A stretch of 64,000 nucleotides of DNA from Tethya wilhelma (taxonomy: Eukaryota > Porifera > Demospongiae > Tethyida > Tethyidae): the NCBI GenBank assembly GCA_964030475.1, contig CAXIPT010000010.1, positions 1,712,240 through 1,776,239 of the forward strand, in the 5' to 3' direction. Below the pieces are notes generated by a model. It saw only the letters and a list, made by a program, of their open reading frames with translations, had not been told where the DNA came from and made no database searches. Positions within the stretch are counted from its first letter, which is position 1. Each line of letters starts with the position of its first letter. A program made the position numbers and the translations under genes. This document shows positions 48,291-60,494 of the stretch, piece by piece.

Positions 48291-49092
48291 ATAGCTGTAG
48301 CTGTTTATACATGTTGCTAAAAGTATCTGCGTGGTTACTATGTGAATTGACCCATCAATTAATTATAAGCACGTGCACATGTCTAGCTCTTGTATTCATG
48401 ATTAAAAAGTGTGCAATTATACAGGGAAAATATACCTCTTTCAGGCGTAAGAAATTTCATCAGATTCTGTCTTTTTATTGTATCTTGGTCAAATTCCTGC
48501 TTTGCACTAGGCATCATTATAAAGGCCACAAAGCCAAGAGCCAATGGCCATAAGGCCGTGTTTTGCAATAACCCCCTCTGCAGATCTGAGCTGCCGGGCC
48601 GGGATTGGAAACTTCTCACGTGCGTATATCTTATGTACAGATTACACCACAGTAAGCGGCCAGTTCAAGAAATGAGAAAGACCATCGGATTTCTGTCCTT
48701 GGAACGCTACAGAGACTTTATCCAAGTCTATACTAAAAATAAGTATGATTTTGTTTCTAACAAGTGACTGTAAGATGGCACAAGATGATTTCACTCACCC
48801 TAAAATTATTGTCAGAAAAAGTTGAAACACTCATTTCCAGGCAAATTTACTAGCTTGTACAGCTTGTACATAAAAATGAATGGTCCTATTAATCCCAGAG
48901 AAGATATGTTTAAATTTTGTCAGAAATTTGTCAAGCTTTTCACAATGTTCAGGTGGTTTTTGAAAAAATGAAGGAACTGTTTTTGAGTCATAGAAATTTT
49001 TCACTATAAAGCATTATAATTTTCATGCGCATGATTTTCTTTGAATTTTTATCTATCACTGATTTACACTCATTCGTGAATTCCTTTCTTAG

Positions 49093-49215
49093 ATGATTGA
49101 ACAACGGAAGCTTCAACAGAGAAAGACGCTCCACGAACAGCTACCCATGCAACCTAGCCTCAATCTTCATCACATCAGAATGGCTTCCTACCCTGCAGCT
49201 GCAAGCAACCTTTAG
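49093..49215 (+). pseudogene. Second copy of the IP3R terminal exon
   Basis: An intact 41-codon copy of the terminal exon with its acceptor (TTTCTTAG|ATGATTGAACAACGG), stop codon and downstream flank. It differs by one amino acid (SLNLHH instead of SLNPHH) and a few silent bases. It could serve as an alternative last exon, since it starts in the same phase. Otherwise it is a duplicated exon without use. An allelic assembly artefact is also possible, as an N at 47877 lies between the copies. Confidence 0.75.
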
Positions 49216-49793
49216 TAGAAGAGAAGGAGGAAAGAAAAAGACAAATAATGATTTTAAAATGCCGTTTCTTTTTTTCTCTTTTTCTTTTCGTTTCTTTTTT
49301 CTGTTTTATTCAGTGAACTCTTTCAGTCTCTCAGAAATGATTTAGGTGATTTTAGTGTTGTTATTATTATTATTATTATTATTGTGTAATTTTATTCAAG
49401 AGTTAGTTTGTGAGTTAATCAGACCACAAGTTTGTCATTTTTACTAGAATCTAGATGACACAGCTATTTCCTTCTTTTGCTTAATAATTATTATTTTTTG
49501 ATGATTACAATTGATCTATTTTCTTGATATTGAAATTCACATACAATGTATTATGCATGCATCTCATGAAGGATGTGGCTGTTGTATATAGTTACATGTA
49601 TGTATTATACAGATATTAATAACTGGCAAGGACTGAGTAAGTCAGTGACGAGTATGTATTTGACGAATCGAACAGTGACTCATTCAAGATGCAACTGATG
49701 AAGAGAGTTCAAAACTTCTACGATTGTTAAGTTGTCTGCAAACAAACGCTGTCTGGAAACCCCGCCCATTACTCTAGTTTATTTATTATAATT

Positions 49794-50450
49794 GGGGCGA
49801 GCCGGAGCGAGCCCCACACTAGTGTAGTCAACGGCGAAATTTTCTATATATTATATGATGTTATATGTTATATATTTGTCGTCTGTCGTACGTCCTCGTC
49901 TTATAAGAATGGTATTTGTTTATGACGATCATTGCCAGTGCATCTCAATCTACAGCGCATGCGCGTAGGTCCACGTGTTCATCGTGATTTTTGCACTTCA
50001 ATCAGAGAGAAACTTGATCAGTGGTGACTGAGAAAGAAAGCTGCTGCTTGAGCTGAAAAGAGAGTAAACTTAAATACTCGCCAAGCTGGTGCCCTTTTAG
50101 TTAACTGAGCCATGCAATGACCGGAGAGACCACAATTAGAGGGGCTGAAAACTACCAAAAGGGAGCATAGCTGAGTAGAGGATAGCAAAGCCCCAAAATC
50201 AACAGGTAGTACTGCTGGCTCCTATACTAGCACATACACCTACCTGTCAGTTCTTGAACAACTAGCAATCGGATCTTTCTGCTCAGTCATGCTATATACA
50301 TTTTCAAGTATACTTTACTTCATTTGTCCCACATCAGGCCTGGTTAATATTCAGCTTTCATTTTTATGTGTATTGTATAGCTGAAGTAACATAAATTATT
50401 ATTGATGAAATTTAATTGTTTGCTACATAGCAATGATAACGGCTCGCCCC
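49794..50450. mobile_element. Element F with GGGGCGAGCC inverted ends
   Basis: Begins GGGGCGAGCCGGAGCGAGCC and ends GGCTCGCCCC, about 660 bp. No transposase frame is seen. It lies upstream of the glycosyltransferase gene. Confidence 0.55.
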
Positions 50451-50931
50451 TTTAATGTTCAACATCGTCACTAGTTTATATAATTATACCCTGTTTTTTT
50501 GTTGTTGTTTTGGTGTTTGTTTTATGGCTGTATGACGTGAATGACGTACGTGAACTAATTTTTGCGTTTTTGGAGCAATCCGCAAAAATAAGGTTATAAT
50601 ATTTTTATTATTATTATTACTATTATCTCAAATATACACACCAATAATAGGTGCAAAAGAAAAGAGAAAGTATGATATAGAAAATGGTTAGTCACAGCTG
50701 CAGCATACAGAATTAATGATTAAGTTTGTAGTGTCAATAGAGTCAAAAACCAATACGAATGCATATATATGTCTCGTGCAAATTCAGCGCACATCACATC
50801 ATAGTACCCGCAAAATTTGTAACACTACACTACTAAGGGAGCAGGGCCGGGGGCAATCAACGTCATCAAAACCTTGAAGTGATACCGGTAGTTATTTTTG
50901 CCATACGGAAGTGACTAATTGCACCGGCAAT

Positions 50932-52887
50932 ATGGCCACACCGAAAACTAGAAAGAGTTTCATATTTGTTTTTGTTGTTTCTCTGAGTCTCCTAGCTCTA
51001 TTAGTCTTCCAAGTGTATCGCCTACCCGGCCAATGGGGGGATGTTACAATAGACATCGTAGAAGTCCGACTATCCCTACCTGCACAGTTATCCAACGACA
51101 ATGACACCAGGAAAGCTTCCTCTAGAACTAAAACTTTACACCATTTATCGGGTAAACTCGTTCAAGACCGATTTGTGACGACTCAGCTAGCCCTCGAACA
51201 AGTCAATCAGCACTTCTTAGACCGCACAAAGAAAGAAAATGAACTGGATGTCAAAGGCCGCCAGCAACTGATCGAGAGTACAAAACAATACAAGATGTTT
51301 GTGGGTATCTTGACTGCCAAGAGAGAGCCTCCAACGGTGGTGAGGATGGCTAGAGAGTTGGTACAACAAGTTAAGGAAGGAGATTACAAGTTTGCCGTCT
51401 GGATAAGCCACTCAGCTTCTGGTGAAACCAACATGATACGCCAATTGGAAGACATGGGGTTTAAAGTTTATGTAAGGAACAGTTCGTATCCTGAATTACA
51501 ACCAGAAAGGATTCGAATAACTTTTGGTGACTCTGTAGATCGTGTGAAGTGGAGGACTTCAGAAGGTAAGGGTAATACCCTTACCTTTATATAATTTGTG
51601 CACTCAAGCCTTGCATGGATCAGGGATGGGGCCAACTGAGTGCATGTGATCAACTTTGACCTTTAATTCACTTCAGAATCTTGAAGCCCTTGAGGTTTGA
51701 GTTTTGGCATCTAAAGGTACTACTCTAGAACTACAAGACCAATATTAATAAGAATCTTTGAAGATCCATAATCAGTTATCAAGGAGAGAGAGAGAGAGGG
51801 GGGGGGGGGGGCATTTTGATCTGCAAAAAAAAATATCACAATAAAAAAAATTGAAAATCTAGGGGGGTCTGGCAGCATACTAAATTACATACAGACAGCC
51901 CATTCCAATAATAATGTTTAAGTTTATTATGGAATTAATAATAATTATTATAACACTGTTTTCATGCCCTTTGTTTCATTATAGTTTTGGACTATACCAA
52001 TCTGCTAGAGCGTTCTCTTGAATACAATACTGACTATACTCTCATACTTGAGGATGATTTAAAACCAGCTAGATATGCTCTCGACAAAACTTACATGGTT
52101 GCAGAACAGCAACTTCCCCGCTATCAAAATTGGGTTGTCTTGTCGCTTTTTGGAAAAGTTTATCGGCAGCAACCTCTTGTGCCTGTTACCTGCTGTGGTA
52201 CACATGGTAGTTGTGCTTTACTATTCAACAGGACTACAGTCAAAAATTTGATAGATTATCTTAGAAATGATCCATACAAGGCTCCCATAGATATGATGAT
52301 CGCAAAATATGCAGATGTGGTCAAGAATGGGGATATTTACATGAGGTCTCCTAATCTGTTTCAGCATATAAGTGCACAGTCATCTTTCAAACTGCAGGTA
52401 TATGTTTTAATATAATTATTATAGTGACTGTACGCATGCATGTGCTGTGGTTGCACGCACATGCACACACACACACACACACACACGTGATACATGGCAG
52501 TCAAAAGAGAAGAGATACACACACAGAACAAGAAGTATATCTTTCTTACTCGATGAGGACAACAAGACTTGTGATTCTATTCCTTCAAAACAAGATGGCT
52601 ACATTGGTTGTTTCATAGACCAGGCAGGTCCAGAGAGAAGAGATCTCAGTGGCTTGTATGCAGATAGGGAGAATAGTTATCAAAAATCTTCTCTCAATTT
52701 CTGCAAGAAATTCTGCAAAGGTTATCGCTACATGGGCTTACAGAATGGAGGTGACTGTCATTGTGGGAATGAGTTTGGAGTGTATGGTTGGGCAAAGGAG
52801 AGCGACTGCAATATGCCATGTTCACAAGAGAGGACTAGAATGTGTGGCGGTGACCTCAGAAACAGTGTCTACAGGATTGATGGTTAA
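50932..52887 (+). CDS. GT54-like glycosyltransferase with C-terminal WSC domain
   Basis: Three exons (50932-51565, 51985-52397, 52501-52887; phases 1 and 0) give 477 residues. After a short basic start comes a signal anchor (FIFVFVVSLSLLALLVFQVY), typical of a type II Golgi enzyme. The middle matches the MGAT4/GT54 family: YPELQPERIRITFGDS, then VKWRTSE, the metal-binding LILEDD, and IYMRSPNLFQHISAQSSF. MGAT4 enzymes add a beta-1,4 GlcNAc branch to N-glycans; activity here is inferred. The last exon encodes a WSC-type Cys-rich domain (YIGCFID, then CKKFCKGYRYMGLQNGGDCH, then CGGDL), a likely sugar-binding module. I start at the ATG giving MATPKTRKS. Confidence 0.85.
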
Positions 52888-53520
52888 TTATTATTTTTTT
52901 CAAATTTCTTATAGTAATTATGGATCATGAGTACAAAATCATATACAAATTGGGCCTACCACATAATTAAATTTTTGCGTACCCGAAAATTCCGCAACAC
53001 TACTCAAGCACTTGCTTAACGATAGACAATATTATTAAGCATGCATTTTTTGTTCGTATCTTGCCATGGAAATGTATTTTCAAACTTCCACCAAAGTGGA
53101 ATGTGTTAGTATGAGGAAAGACAATGTTGCTGACAAAGTTTGGTTGCCATAACAACAGGGAATTAACATTAACTAAAAAGACTTGCATTATAATTTTGTG
53201 CTGACATGTTACTCAGTATAGAGAGTCAGACAATGCAAGGCCTGAAATAGTTTTTCTATAAATTATATTAATTCTAGTGTCAGAAGTTTGCACTAATCAG
53301 TTAATTGCAGCCTAGTAGGCTGAATAAGGCACGAAGCTCAGTAAAACTTGTTACATCAAGTTGTGTTGTATAGTGGCTCAAAAAAGACAGTGTCTGTCGA
53401 GATTGAACTTCTGCACAGAGAGGCTTCTGCTCAAGTTCTCACAATCTGATTGATCGACTCAGTATAACTGAACTGTTCAACAATACTTTATGAGTTTATT
53501 CACACGGCATTTGCTTTCAA
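52888..53520. other. Downstream flank of the glycosyltransferase gene
   Basis: No gene or clear repeat seen. Confidence 0.4.
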
Positions 53521-54232
53521 AGTAGGGATTCCGGACGCCACAAAATTCCATTGAATTTAGCAGGGCGTCTATAGAAGCTAGACCCAACATTTTAGTACCA
53601 AAAGATAGCTTATGGTAAGGCCAAGCTAGCGGTGTAAGTTAATTAAGACTAGCTCAAACTGTTCACATTTTACGCATCAGTTTAATTTTTACCATACAAA
53701 CTTCCTGTGACAAAACGCGCGATCGCGCAGGCCTAATCTTTTCCACTCAGATTGTAGAGAATTTACCCAGCTATTAGCGGCTGTTGATTGTAAATATCTG
53801 TAATGGCTTCGAAGATATAGCCTGTTTGGTACGTATACTGGCATATCAACCCGGTTCGGAATCCCTATTCAAAGGTAGGGATTCCGGACCCCACAAAATT
53901 CCATTGAATTTTGCAGGGCGTCTGTAGAAGCTAGACCCAACATTTTGGTACCAAAAGATAGATTATGGTAAGGCCAAACTAGCAGTGTGAGTTAATTTAG
54001 ACTAGCTCAAACTGCTCACATTTTACGCATCAGTTTAATTTTTACCATACAAACTTCCTGTGTAACAAAACGCAATCGCGCAGGCCTAATTTTTGTTAGT
54101 CTGAAATTCTTTGGTACTCAGATTGTAGAGAATTTACCCAGCTATTAGCGGCTGTTAGTTGTTTGTAAATATCTATAACGACCTCAAAGATATAGCCTGT
54201 TTGGTGCTGGCATATCAACCGTCCGGAATCCC
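53521..54232. repeat. Two tandem copies of element E
   Basis: Copies of about 350 bp at 53521-53868 and 53875-54232, each starting TAGGGATTCCGGAC and ending CGGAATCCCTA. The interiors align over their whole length (CATTTTACGCATCAGTTTAA in both). Both lie in the gap between the two glycosyltransferase copies. Confidence 0.8.
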
Positions 54233-54536
54233 TATTACACAAAGGCAGTCTCTGGCAGACTGTAGAATCTATATGGTAATTATTATATCAGCGATAGTCA
54301 AGCTTGCATGCAAGGTGTACGACTCTGGCAAACACTAGTCATACATACTACACACTATGCACTAGTAGTAAGTTAAGTACATTCAAATTTCAAGCTCTAA
54401 AACTATTTAATTGTGACGACCTTTTCCTACGAATGACCATACAAAAATTCGTCCAGAGATAATATAATTAATTCAGTATAAGATTAATAATTATTAGCTT
54501 ACTGTACCGTAACCTTTCGTTTTATAAGCGAGTAAT

Positions 54537-55152
54537 ATGGTCAAACTTAGAAAGAGCTATATAGTCACTGTTGTTGTGTCCCTCCTAGCTCTCTACCAAA
54601 TGTATTGGCTACTCGGCCAACGTGGGGAAACTAGAGAAGTTCGACGTTCACTACCACAACAGTTCAAATCCAACCGTGCCCAGAATGACACCAATAAAGC
54701 TTATAAACCTCGAAAATTAAATCAAACAGTACAGCGGAGTCTCGTTCGGGACAATTTTATGCTGAATCAGAAGCGCCAGCTGGCTGTCGAACAGTTACAC
54801 TACCTTAACCGTTCAGACATAGTATTCATAGGACAACAACAGCAGCGTAGGTTACTGGACGAGGGTACAAAACAGTACAAGATGTTTGTGGGTATCCTGA
54901 CTGCTAAGAGAGACCCACCAACAGTGGTGAGGATGGCAAGGGAGTTGATACAACATGTTAAGGAAGGAGATTACAAGTTTGCTGTCTGGGTAAGCCACTC
55001 AGCTTCTGGTGAAACCAACATGATACGCCAAATGGAAGACATGGGGTTTGAAGTTTACGTGAGGAACAGTTCCTATCCTGAATTACAACCAGAAAGGATT
55101 CGAATAACATTTGGTGACTCCATAGATCGTGTGAAGTGGAGAACTTCAGAAG
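54537..55152 (+). pseudogene. Truncated second copy of the GT54-like gene
   Basis: An intact first exon of 205 codons plus one base with a good donor (TCAGAAG|GTAAGG). It starts MVKLRKSYIVTVVVSLLALY (anchor) and includes MFVGILTAKRDPPTVVRMAR and YPELQPERIRITFGDS. The second half is very close to the first copy; the stem region is diverged. No exons with the LEDD site or the WSC domain follow. The match is lost before an N at 55486, after which unrelated sequence begins. It is a pseudogene by truncation or a gene cut by an assembly error. Confidence 0.75.
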
Positions 55153-55525
55153 GTAAGGGTATTATAATAATTTGTGGCCTGTGGTCAACTATATTTTCCT
55201 GGCAAACACTTCAAACTATATCGTCTATAATTAAGCCTTGGCGCGTGAGTTTTATGTGCAGAGGGTTACGGTAGTCTGTCTGTGTGTGTGTGTCTGTCTG
55301 TCTGTTACTATAGATAATGTGAAGAATGGCAGCTCTATATATGGTCCAAACTGAAGGTACTTACGTTCATAAATCAAAATTATCTTGAAAATGGTTGTGT
55401 AGAATCTTGCAAAATGCTGTAGTTTCTGAGATTTGAGGCTTTTGTACTTCTCTGAGCGCTTATATAGCTTCGAAACTGCACCCATCNATGTTATGTGTGT
55501 GTTTTATACAATGCCATGTATGCAG

Positions 55526-55582
55526 ATGGGTACAATGATCCTGGCTAGTTTCTATGACTACGGACAGAGTAATGAAAGTTAA
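55526..55582 (+). pseudogene. Orphan family-1 fifth exon
   Basis: TGCAG followed by a frame reading MGTMILASFYDYGQSNES and a stop, almost as in N7. No exons 1-4 precede it, so it cannot make the protein. Confidence 0.85.
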
Positions 55583-55979
55583 AGAAAACATTTAAGCAAG
55601 AATAAACAATTGAAAGTTGAACTATAAAAGAAATGGGACTGAAATTGAATAGAGTGTAGAGCTATATAGACTAGTCTTAAAAGCCTATTAAGTTGAAGGT
55701 GATCACAATAATACTATTACTTCCCATGTACATATGTAGTAATGTATTATGGAATATTACTACTTATAGAAAAATTAAGACATAATATTATATTACTTGG
55801 ATGAGTTACCTATAATTATTGCATGGCTTGAGGAAAATTGCTATATTTTTAACAACAATATCATATAACTTATTCTTGATCAAAGTGGAGGCATGTAAAT
55901 GGTTACATTGTGGACAAAGATCATAATATTATACAATTAATCTCAATGGGAGAAGATATATATGTACACTTATAATTAT

Positions 55980-56500
55980 TTGTATCCTGGAAGCCATGCT
56001 ATTTAACACATTTTTTCATGGTGTATAACATGAAGAAACGTGAGCAAGGGGAAGCAATATGCTTCGGTTTTCCCCTTCGTATTACCCTGGGAGTTGTTCA
56101 AGACCCGGAAGAGATACTCCAGCACTTCAGAGAAACTTCAGAAGACTTCAAGAAGACAATACATATATTAGTGTTGCTTCCCTCGTAGATAATATTTGTT
56201 CTCTGTTTCAAGTGTGAATTTAGCATATAAACTGCCGAAGTTGACTGAACTCTTGCTAAAGTCAAAACTAAACTCAAACAGCTCAAAAGTGAAAAGAAAC
56301 TAGCAACAAGTCTAAGCACTGGGATACAAGCATTTTAGAGCATGCCTACTAATGGGCATTATTGAAACACGCTCAGTACTGATGGGCATTATTGAAATAC
56401 GCTCAGTACTGATGGGCATTATTGAAATACGCTGGTAATATTGGTAATATAACCTCATGCATATTTCTGACAACGCCCTAGTAGGCATGTTCTAACATAC
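55980..56500. other. Insertion in the right arm, with a small inverted-repeat element
   Basis: Absent from the left arm. It contains a short coiled-coil-like frame (TLAKVKTKLKQLKSEKKLAT, then a stop at 56338) of unknown origin. A 155-bp element follows with ends AGCATGCCTACTA and TAGTAGGCATGTT that encloses three tandem copies around GGGCATTATTGAAATACGCT. Confidence 0.45.
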
Positions 56501-57946
56501 ATATATTTACTGCAAGGGAAATTTGTAAAAAGTTGGGTGGTCAGATAGTAGTTTTGATTATCAGAGTGTAGGTGTGGACAGTGGAATGTACTGGTGAAAT
56601 TTGTAACTTGAGTGATTGCATGCCTATTGAAATTGCAATTTGGGAACTTTTATAATCTACACATATGCATAGCAGCAACACCACTATTCATGACCGTGGA
56701 TACCGGTAGGAGTCCACACAACAGTAACTTTAGAGGGCTAGACAAACACTGATTCTTCAAATCGCCAAATTAAAAATCGCCAAACAGTTTAATACTCAAG
56801 TGCACCAATATAAAGTATGCAGCGTACGGAATTGAATCGCCAAATTAAAAATCGGCAATAATCCCAAAATGGGAATTCGCCAAATTTTATGCCAGCCAAA
56901 TTTACCCGCTATACGGTATTATGCATGCATGTGTTACAGTATACATATAGCATGACAAAAGTTACAGATTCATGAAAGTAAAAATGCTTTGCTCAATATA
57001 TAAACATCTGAAGACATTTTCACCTGCCTCCTCACATCAAGGAGAAACTTGTAACAGCAGGAAAACAGTTTGGATGGTGTACTTGATCATCAGAGAGTCT
57101 TGAAAACAGTTGACTTACAAGTGTTTGAAGATGACAACAATAACATGCAACGGTTCGATAGGTCTACCATATTTGGAGATTGATAAAGTTTGATCACCAA
57201 TGACCAAATTCTACAGTATATACACGAGATGCTGCTGATCAAAACTACACAGCTCTATCATACAATATTATAGTCATTATACCATTCTTTAGATATCGTA
57301 ACTAATGTAACAAAAAAAAAAAAGGAAAAATAAAAAAGCTGAAAGTCCGAACACTGCTGAGTCTGTTCTTCAAGAGCAATATAGGAAGAGTATGTAACTC
57401 ATGTATGTTAGTATTGCACAAATAAATTTAAAAAATACATTCATGGAATTTTTTCTTGGTTGTTACATAACATAAAGATGTCCATGTTTGCACATATCTC
57501 TGCTCATAATTTAATGTTGTTATGCTTATTTGTTAACAAGTATGTACTATATATACACAAAACATAATACTAGCATGATGTGGCAGTATATTGAAGATTT
57601 GCCAGAAACACTACAACAGACTGATGCTCTATATTCTACTCTGGACTGGTAAACCTTATCAACAAAACCACAAATATTAAATGTGGTTTTCTTAGGCAAA
57701 GTATAGAGGAAATTAAAGTACAGGCAAAGTACAGGTAAAGTACCGGCAAAGTGCAAGCAAAGTGCTGTGAATGAAAGTACAGACAGCAAAAGATACTGGG
57801 AAGGAATTGACCAAAAGATTTTGCTATAAAAAAAGTTAAAAAAGACAAACACTATTAATATTGAAACTTCAAGCAGTGAACAATTTGTCGTATGATTATT
57901 CTAAAAGAAATATCTATTCAGAGATCAAGTTAAGTATATGACCATC

Positions 57947-59415
57947 ATGAAGATTTTCAGAGGAACATTACGCAAGGTATATCATATAGCATGCAGCAGT
58001 ATACCGTATACAGTGCATGGTGCATAAAACAACTAGTAGTTATGCAACTTATTAATCGGATGGAAATCTGGGTTAAATACTTCTGTGCCTGGTGAGGTCT
58101 GAGAGTATACTTTATAAAGTCTTTTTTTTTTCAATCACTGCAAAATAGTTCGCTATACTGACGCTAATCGTGACTGCAGTTGGATGGCTCCTCTTCATTA
58201 TTGGATTTGGAATAGGCACACTTGACGAGTGAGCCAAACAATTATATAACTATATAATTTATAACAAGATTACAATAATAACTAATTATAATGCATTAAT
58301 CAAGCATCTGACCATGTGGCTATAAAGCTACTGCCTAAACACAAAGCTATGAATATAACAGTAATATATATACTGTTCTAGCAAATCATATTAAGTCTGT
58401 ATTAAAGTTATCACACACACACTAAAATCATACACTTACATGCACAGATATAAAATGTAATCCCTGAGAAGGCATAATAATAATATTATTATGCAATATG
58501 TAATTTACGCATATCTCCATATGTATACGTACAGAGGTGAACCAAAAGATCAACCTGAAAATTTTCCCCAATGGGTGATCATATTCGGTGGACTAGCAGC
58601 AATGGTAGCAGCTTTAGCTCATGCAGCTTTTCCAATGCAACCAATATATTCAATATTGGGTGGAGCTGTATCCTATTGATATAGTAATATTACTGGATCA
58701 ATATTAAGAATGCTAGTATAAAAACATAATATCATATACCATGTCAGGAAAGTTTTGCTGAGTGGTAGTTTATAACTTTCCACAAAATCTCTCTTGCCTA
58801 ACATTTTTGAATTTAACTTTTGTATGTGAATGAGCTGAGTGATAGCCATACATGCATTACAGATAATTTTTTAGACAATAACTTTCACAGATGCATGGAT
58901 CATGATCCAAAAATGTTGTAAAAGTTATCATGTGCCAAACTTTTATACCATACACTGATTCAAGTGCATGACTACACATGCACAGACAGTCAAACGTATA
59001 ATACAGACCACTTTCCAGTGTCAAAATTCATGTTGGCAATTAATATACAGTTATTGCAATTGACCAGAAAATGCCTTAACAAAACCACAAGGTAGCATTT
59101 TTGGGTGCTCTATTTGTGGCTAGCGTGGGCATGATCCTATATGAAGGTGGTATAGTTATTCGTCAAAGCAATGAAGAGGGCCATTCTGTTTACTTGCAGT
59201 TTACTGGATCTTTTGTTGCCATTCTTGGATGGGTAAGTATAAATTAGGTGCAATGCCACTAAGTATACAACAACCCTTCCTTTAAAGCTAATGCAATGGA
59301 TTAGTTCAGAAATTTTCATGTATGTGATCCATATAATTAAATTATGCAGACAACCACCATGATACTGGCAAGTTTCTATGACTACGGACAAAAGAATGAA
59401 CGCCGAAGCAGTTAA
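57947..59415 (+). CDS. P1: family-1 four-helix membrane protein
   Basis: Exons: 57947-57976 (MKIFRGTLRK), 58149-58228, 58535-58667, 59092-59232 and 59350-59415; 149 residues with the same phases as the nested genes. Helix 1 is LTLIVTAVGWLLFIIGFGIG; loop GEPKDQPENFPQ precedes helix 2 (WVIIFGGLAAMVAALAHAAF). Exon 4 has FLGALFVASVGMILYEGG and FTGSFVAILGW, and exon 5 MILASFYDYGQKNERRSS. The exon 3 donor is GTATCC, and reading through it gives VSY and a stop. Unlike N1-N8 it is outside the receptor and on the + strand. Confidence 0.78.
58735..58955. repeat. Inverted-repeat element C, probable copy 2
   Basis: Begins ACCATGTCAGGAAAGTTTTG and ends AAACTTTTATACCATA, similar to 7011-7224 in its ends and in internal words such as AAAAGTTAT. 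It lies in the intron between exons 3 and 4 of P1. Confidence 0.45.
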
Positions 59416-60494
59416 TAAGCTCAAACTTGAAATGCCATCATAATTTGCAATGAAAGAAATTCATATAATAGCTGTATTATTGACAATATCTTGTATGTAT
59501 GTATACACATGCATGAATGAAGTAACAATCTCTATATAGAAGGCTAAAATATCCTACATAAATCAAGAAACGTATATGCTAGAGACATCCAATGTAAAAT
59601 GCATGCAAGAGAAAAACACAATGCATGTACACATGCTTACTTCTTGTTGGCATATAGCTATATAGCGACAGCGGCAATGGTTGAGATGCAAAGGTGTTCA
59701 TGGGAAGCTGTTTGAGTTGCAGGGCACTTAACCCAAACAGGGGGTGCTTTCTATACATGAACTGTCCTTTGATCTGATAATTTGCAGGTTAATTGGAACC
59801 TTTGTACTTATATGTAGGATGGGGAAAACACACGAACGCAAATTACCTGACTGTCAACAACTTGTATAGTTAAAAATTGGTATAGTATTGATTGTATTCT
59901 ATAGTATATGCAAAACTATATTGTTCTATCGTGCTATAGCATGCACAAACTCACTCATATGTCACATACAATTAATTCTTACATGCATATACTTCCATGT
60001 GGCTTGCAAGATCATTAATCTATGTGATAACAGCAACAACCTCTCCCTCCATGGTAACCATAACAACAAAACATGGACATCAAAGAGACAACTACATAAG
60101 TAGCTAGATGACTGATTTTTATTATATGCATTATAGAAGTTGATCATAATTGTAGAAATTACTACACAAATGGTAATCCTAACCCAAGACTCATTTGAAC
60201 TGGAGTAGGCCTAATACATTACCTGCTATATACATAAACCTCATAACAATATTCATTAGCCAGGCCACAATAATATCATGTAATAATCCATTAGGCAAAC
60301 TTCCCCATCTAACTTTCTGGCCTACAAAAAAAACCACCAGTGTTCCACTGGGAAGGAATTTACCAAAACATTTTCCTATAAAAGGAGAAGCAGACAAAAA
60401 CTAGCTTTATAGTGCAAGATTGGAAGTCCAGTGACAAAAACGTATAATTTTAGGATTGAAGAAAAAGGAGTGAAAACTTAAAAAATACTTCATC

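Larger units (their letters stand above)
55487..57300. repeat. Right arm of the long inverted duplication
   Basis: Reverse complement of 28277-27080, starting at the base after the N. It includes a stray family-1 exon 5 and then the N7 downstream flank, interrupted by an insertion at about 55980-56500. Confidence 0.7.

Noticed and set aside
48411..48767. A 118-codon open frame on the + strand between the two receptor terminal exons
   Set aside because: I recognise no domain, no splice partner and no paralogue; it may be part of a repeat. Expression data would be needed to call it.
50911..50931. Earlier in-frame start of the glycosyltransferase
   Set aside because: The codon at 50911 is GTG; the first ATG (50932) directly precedes a normal basic segment and anchor.
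55153..55274. Extension of the truncated glycosyltransferase frame to 55274
   Set aside because: This is reading through the donor at 55153; the sequence does not resemble the enzyme.
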